DNA from: Treponema sp. UBA7590
Lineage (GTDB): Bacteria > Spirochaetota > Spirochaetia > Treponematales > Treponemataceae
DNA length: 7,623 nucleotides
Reading direction: 5' to 3'
Assembly (NCBI GenBank): GCA_002478955.1
Contig: DLKK01000092.1
Coordinates: forward strand, 1 to 7,623
Below, piece after piece: positions 6,205-7,623 of this stretch. Position 1 is the stretch's first letter. The number at the start of each line of letters is the position of its first letter. The notes under the pieces were generated by a model. That model searched no databases. It was not told the origin of the DNA and saw only the letters and a list, made by a program, of their open reading frames with translations. The translations under genes and the position numbers were made by a program.

Positions 6205-6771
6205 CTAAACTTGCATATTTCTAGATTCTGATTTTAGTGCATCATAAAAATTTTCAAGATATTTGCTTAAACCTTTTGTTTTTGGCATCTTATCGTGTTT
6301 GATACTTGAAATATCTTTAAATAGTTCTGCATCATTATCCACAGCGTTGTTCATGCAAATAAGAATTTTTACAACCCACGCTTCGCTTGTAGTCCAATCT
6401 TTTTTGATTATTCTACGCAAAATCCAGCTTGATTCACGGCACATTTCAAGTTCCAGAAAATAATCATTCAGATGTCTGCGTTGATAATGCAAAATATCCG
6501 AGAGCTGAATTTCTCCATTTTTTAATTTTTCAAAATCAGACTTAAAACGTTTTTTGTATTCTGCAGGAATTCTTTCCACAGAACATTCACAATCATCATG
6601 AAAAAAATTTATTACACTCTGAAAAGCGTGTGCAAATTCAAAACTGCAATAGATTGAGGTCAAATTTGTATAATTTTGAAATTTCATTATCTGAATTGGA
6701 ATAATGATTGTAAAAAACAATGTAACAATCGAAAGCAGAATAGTGAAAAAATCCATTAAACTTATTTGCAT
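6205..6771 (-). CDS. Small membrane-anchored protein, function unknown
   Basis: The 188-residue product is not recognised with confidence. One N-terminal membrane helix (about residues 5-29, hydrophobic, ending 'IIPIQIMKF') is followed by about 155 mostly polar, probably helical and cytoplasmic residues with 'YQRRHLNDYFLELEMCRES' near 95-113 and 'WVVKILICMNNAV' near 131-143. This layout recalls small DUF4760-like proteins, but I cannot confirm that. Its ATG directly abuts the TAA of the upstream gene (TAAATG), and GGAG 6 bases before ATG lies inside that gene, so the two are probably translated as a coupled pair. The stop is TAG at 6205. Codon use is ordinary AT-rich for the window. Confidence 0.75.
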   Translation of the reverse strand: MQISLMDFFTILLSIVTLFFTIIIPIQIMKFQNYTNLTSIYCSFEFAHAFQSVINFFHDDCECSVERIPAEYKKRFKSDFEKLKNGEIQLSDILHYQRRHLNDYFLELEMCRESSWILRRIIKKDWTTSEAWVVKILICMNNAVDNDAELFKDISSIKHDKMPKTKGLSKYLENFYDALKSESRNMQV

Positions 6772-7368
6772 TTAAATCTCCAGAATTGAATCTATATATT
6801 TTTTTACCATATCCGCCAGTAGGTCTTTTTTCTTTGTTGTAATATGTTCTTTTACATCTTTATCTGTGGAAGGATTTTTTCCATCTATTTTTTCAGTAAC
6901 TATTTCTACTTCGTTTAAGCCAGGCTCAATAAATGAGAATTTGTCTCCAAAATTTTCAGCATCTTTAAGAAGATTAAGTTTTCTATATCTAAGTCCTACA
7001 TCGCTTTTCAAAATAATCTGTAACAAACATATAATACCGGCAACAAGAATAATTACCGCACCTATTAATCTTATGTAAATACAAACATCTGAAGAAAATG
7101 GTTTCATTTTAAAAACTCCTTTGTTTTTAGACTCAGAAATTTTTATATCTAAATTTTCAGATTTATAAGCAAGATTTTGATTGTTGACTGATTCTAATTT
7201 TTCATCATTATTTTCAACAACAGGCTCAGAAATTTGTTTGTTTGCTTTTGTAAAATTAGAATTAGCAACGGGCAGCAGCATTATCAATAATGCAGACAAA
7301 AATACAAAAGCACCAAAACCAACAAAATTCCAACATCCACTATATTCTTTTAATTTATTTTCTTTCAT
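6772..7368 (-). CDS. Two-helix membrane protein, function unknown
   Basis: I chose the ATG at 7368 (198 residues) because GGAG (7376-7379) stands 7 bases upstream and the product then begins with a short charged segment before a membrane helix. An in-frame TTG at 7410 would add 14 residues but has no well-spaced Shine-Dalgarno. Helix 1 is at about residues 14-34 and helix 2 at about 97-120. The ~60-residue loop between them is Asn/Glu/Lys/Ser-rich and probably extracytoplasmic. The last ~75 residues are charged, probably cytoplasmic, and end in an amphipathic stretch 'LLADMVKKYIDSILEI'. The gene ends directly against the start of the 188-aa gene, so the two probably work together. I recognise no family. 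Confidence 0.73.
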   Translation of the reverse strand: MKENKLKEYSGCWNFVGFGAFVFLSALLIMLLPVANSNFTKANKQISEPVVENNDEKLESVNNQNLAYKSENLDIKISESKNKGVFKMKPFSSDVCIYIRLIGAVIILVAGIICLLQIILKSDVGLRYRKLNLLKDAENFGDKFSFIEPGLNEVEIVTEKIDGKNPSTDKDVKEHITTKKKDLLADMVKKYIDSILEI

Positions 7369-7429
7369 TTTCTTACTCCAAATTATCAAGTTATAAACTC
7401 TATCCAACAATTTTGATTTTTCTTGTACC

Positions 7430-7440
7430 TCACCTCCTTA
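7430..7440 (-). promoter_or_regulatory. Perfect extended Shine-Dalgarno without a start codon at usable distance
   Basis: On the minus strand TAAGGAGGTGA complements the usual 3' end of bacterial 16S rRNA over 11 bases. No ATG, GTG or TTG follows at 4-12 bases; the nearest in-frame TTG (7410) is about 19 bases away and the likely ATG (7368) about 60. It may be a standby site or the left-over of a lost gene start. Confidence 0.4.
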
Positions 7441-7457
7441 TAATTTTTTTTACACTC

Positions 7458-7528
7458 GCTGTAGCAGTTACGTACCTGTTCCGCTGCGGCTTACCGCCTG
7501 CGCTACACTGGTACTACACAGCCACAGC
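7458..7528 (-). other. GC-rich foldable segment just downstream of VR2
   Basis: As minus-strand RNA, GCTGTGGC (7521-7528) can pair with GCTACAGC (7458-7465) over 8 pairs including one G-U. Inside it GTACC (7510-7514) can pair with GGTAC (7472-7476), and at the tip GCGG-TAAG-CCGC (7486-7497) forms a 4-bp stem with a 4-base loop. It begins 6 bases after the tandem stop codons of the FGE fragment. It is followed by an A-run rather than a T-run on the minus strand, so it is not a classical terminator. DGR target genes often have a hairpin or cruciform just past the variable repeat that assists homing, and that is the possible role here. Confidence 0.45.
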
Positions 7529-7534
7529 TCGTTA

Positions 7535-7623
7535 TTACTTACCTATAGAGCGGACAAGGCGGAAACCTATGATGTCGAGCCTGTAGCCGGCATTGTAGTA
7601 GTCCCGGCTATCCACCTCGCAGT
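7535..7623 (-). CDS. C-terminal end of a second FGE/SUMF1-domain protein, cut by the window edge
   Basis: The minus-strand frame entering from the window edge codes for 'CEVDSRDYYNAGYRLDIIGFRLVRSIGK' in register with residues 489-513 of the 716-aa protein (shared 'CEVDSRDYY' and 'IGFRLVRS'), then two stops (TAA TAA, 7532-7537). It is therefore the very end of another FGE-domain gene whose body lies to the right. It is too short to say whether that gene is whole. It sits upstream, on the same strand, of the two membrane-protein genes. Confidence 0.85.
   Translation of the reverse strand, partial: CEVDSRDYYNAGYRLDIIGFRLVRSIGK
7547..7623 (-). other. Putative DGR variable repeat VR2, C-terminal, partial
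   Basis: This is the 3' part of a VR-like segment. Bases 7595-7623 are identical to 4546-4574 of VR1 (29 bases). Bases 7571-7594 are the diversified part, and 7547-7570 are the constant, IMH-like end ('IGFRLVRS'). Placed immediately before the stop codon and followed by a foldable GC-rich segment, it has the usual arrangement of a DGR target. Confidence 0.72.

Noticed and set aside
7369..7410. TTG start at 7410 for the 198-aa gene, adding 14 residues
   Set aside because: The strong SD at 7430 is about 19 bases away, too far, whereas ATG 7368 has GGAG at a 7-base spacing.
7458..7528. Intrinsic terminator for the FGE fragment
   Set aside because: The strand reading out of the gene has an A-run, not a T-run, after the stem, and the other strand has no T-run after it either.
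7441..7534. Template repeat, avd or reverse transcriptase of a DGR within the window
   Set aside because: No other segment matches the VR sequence with adenines at the variable sites, and no ORF has reverse-transcriptase motifs. Neither membrane protein looks like the small helical-bundle Avd.
7290..7586. Plus-strand ORF of 98 codons across the right edge
   Set aside because: It runs antisense through the 198-aa gene start, the foldable spacer and the FGE fragment; composition is arbitrary and it has no ribosome site.
1..7623. tRNA or rRNA genes, CRISPR arrays, insertion sequences
   Set aside because: No cloverleaf-like segments, no regularly spaced repeats and no transposase motifs were seen on either strand.

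Overview
The window is AT-rich bacterial DNA with short intergenic gaps. It most resembles a host-associated spirochaete of the Treponema type. That placement is an inference from gene style (expanded FGE/SUMF1-domain proteins, a CxxC-type MnmA, a divergent phosphohexomutase) and not from any marker gene.

Left part (1-3743), housekeeping. The 3' end of a gene for a degenerate M23/LytM-like cell-envelope protein (+) runs tail-to-tail into mnmA (-), a tRNA-U34 2-thiouridylase, with two bases between the stop codons. mnmA is divergent from a complete phosphohexomutase gene (+). The 106-bp gap between them holds two back-to-back promoter candidates whose -35 boxes overlap.

Middle (3744-3885). 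The gap between converging genes contains a perfect 13-bp inverted repeat and no gene.

Right part (3886-7623), accessory, all on the minus strand. Read in transcription order it holds: the 3' end of an FGE-domain gene cut by the window edge (7535-7623); a GC-rich foldable spacer; two adjoining genes for unrecognised membrane proteins (198 and 188 aa); and a 716-aa protein that joins a DUF975 multi-pass membrane domain, a charged cytoplasmic linker, another membrane helix and two FGE/SUMF1 domains.

The main discovery is in this right part. The C-terminal segment of FGE domain 1 (4498-4638) and the segment at the window edge (7547-7623) look like variable repeats of a diversity-generating retroelement (DGR). 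In eight aligned codons they differ at nine bases, all at codon positions 1 or 2 and all explainable as changes from adenine in AAC/AAT/AGG codons. The next eight codons differ at four bases, all silent third positions. The matching template repeat and reverse transcriptase are not in the window and would have to lie outside it. The unusual points are an internal rather than C-terminal variable repeat and a DUF975 membrane anchor carrying it.
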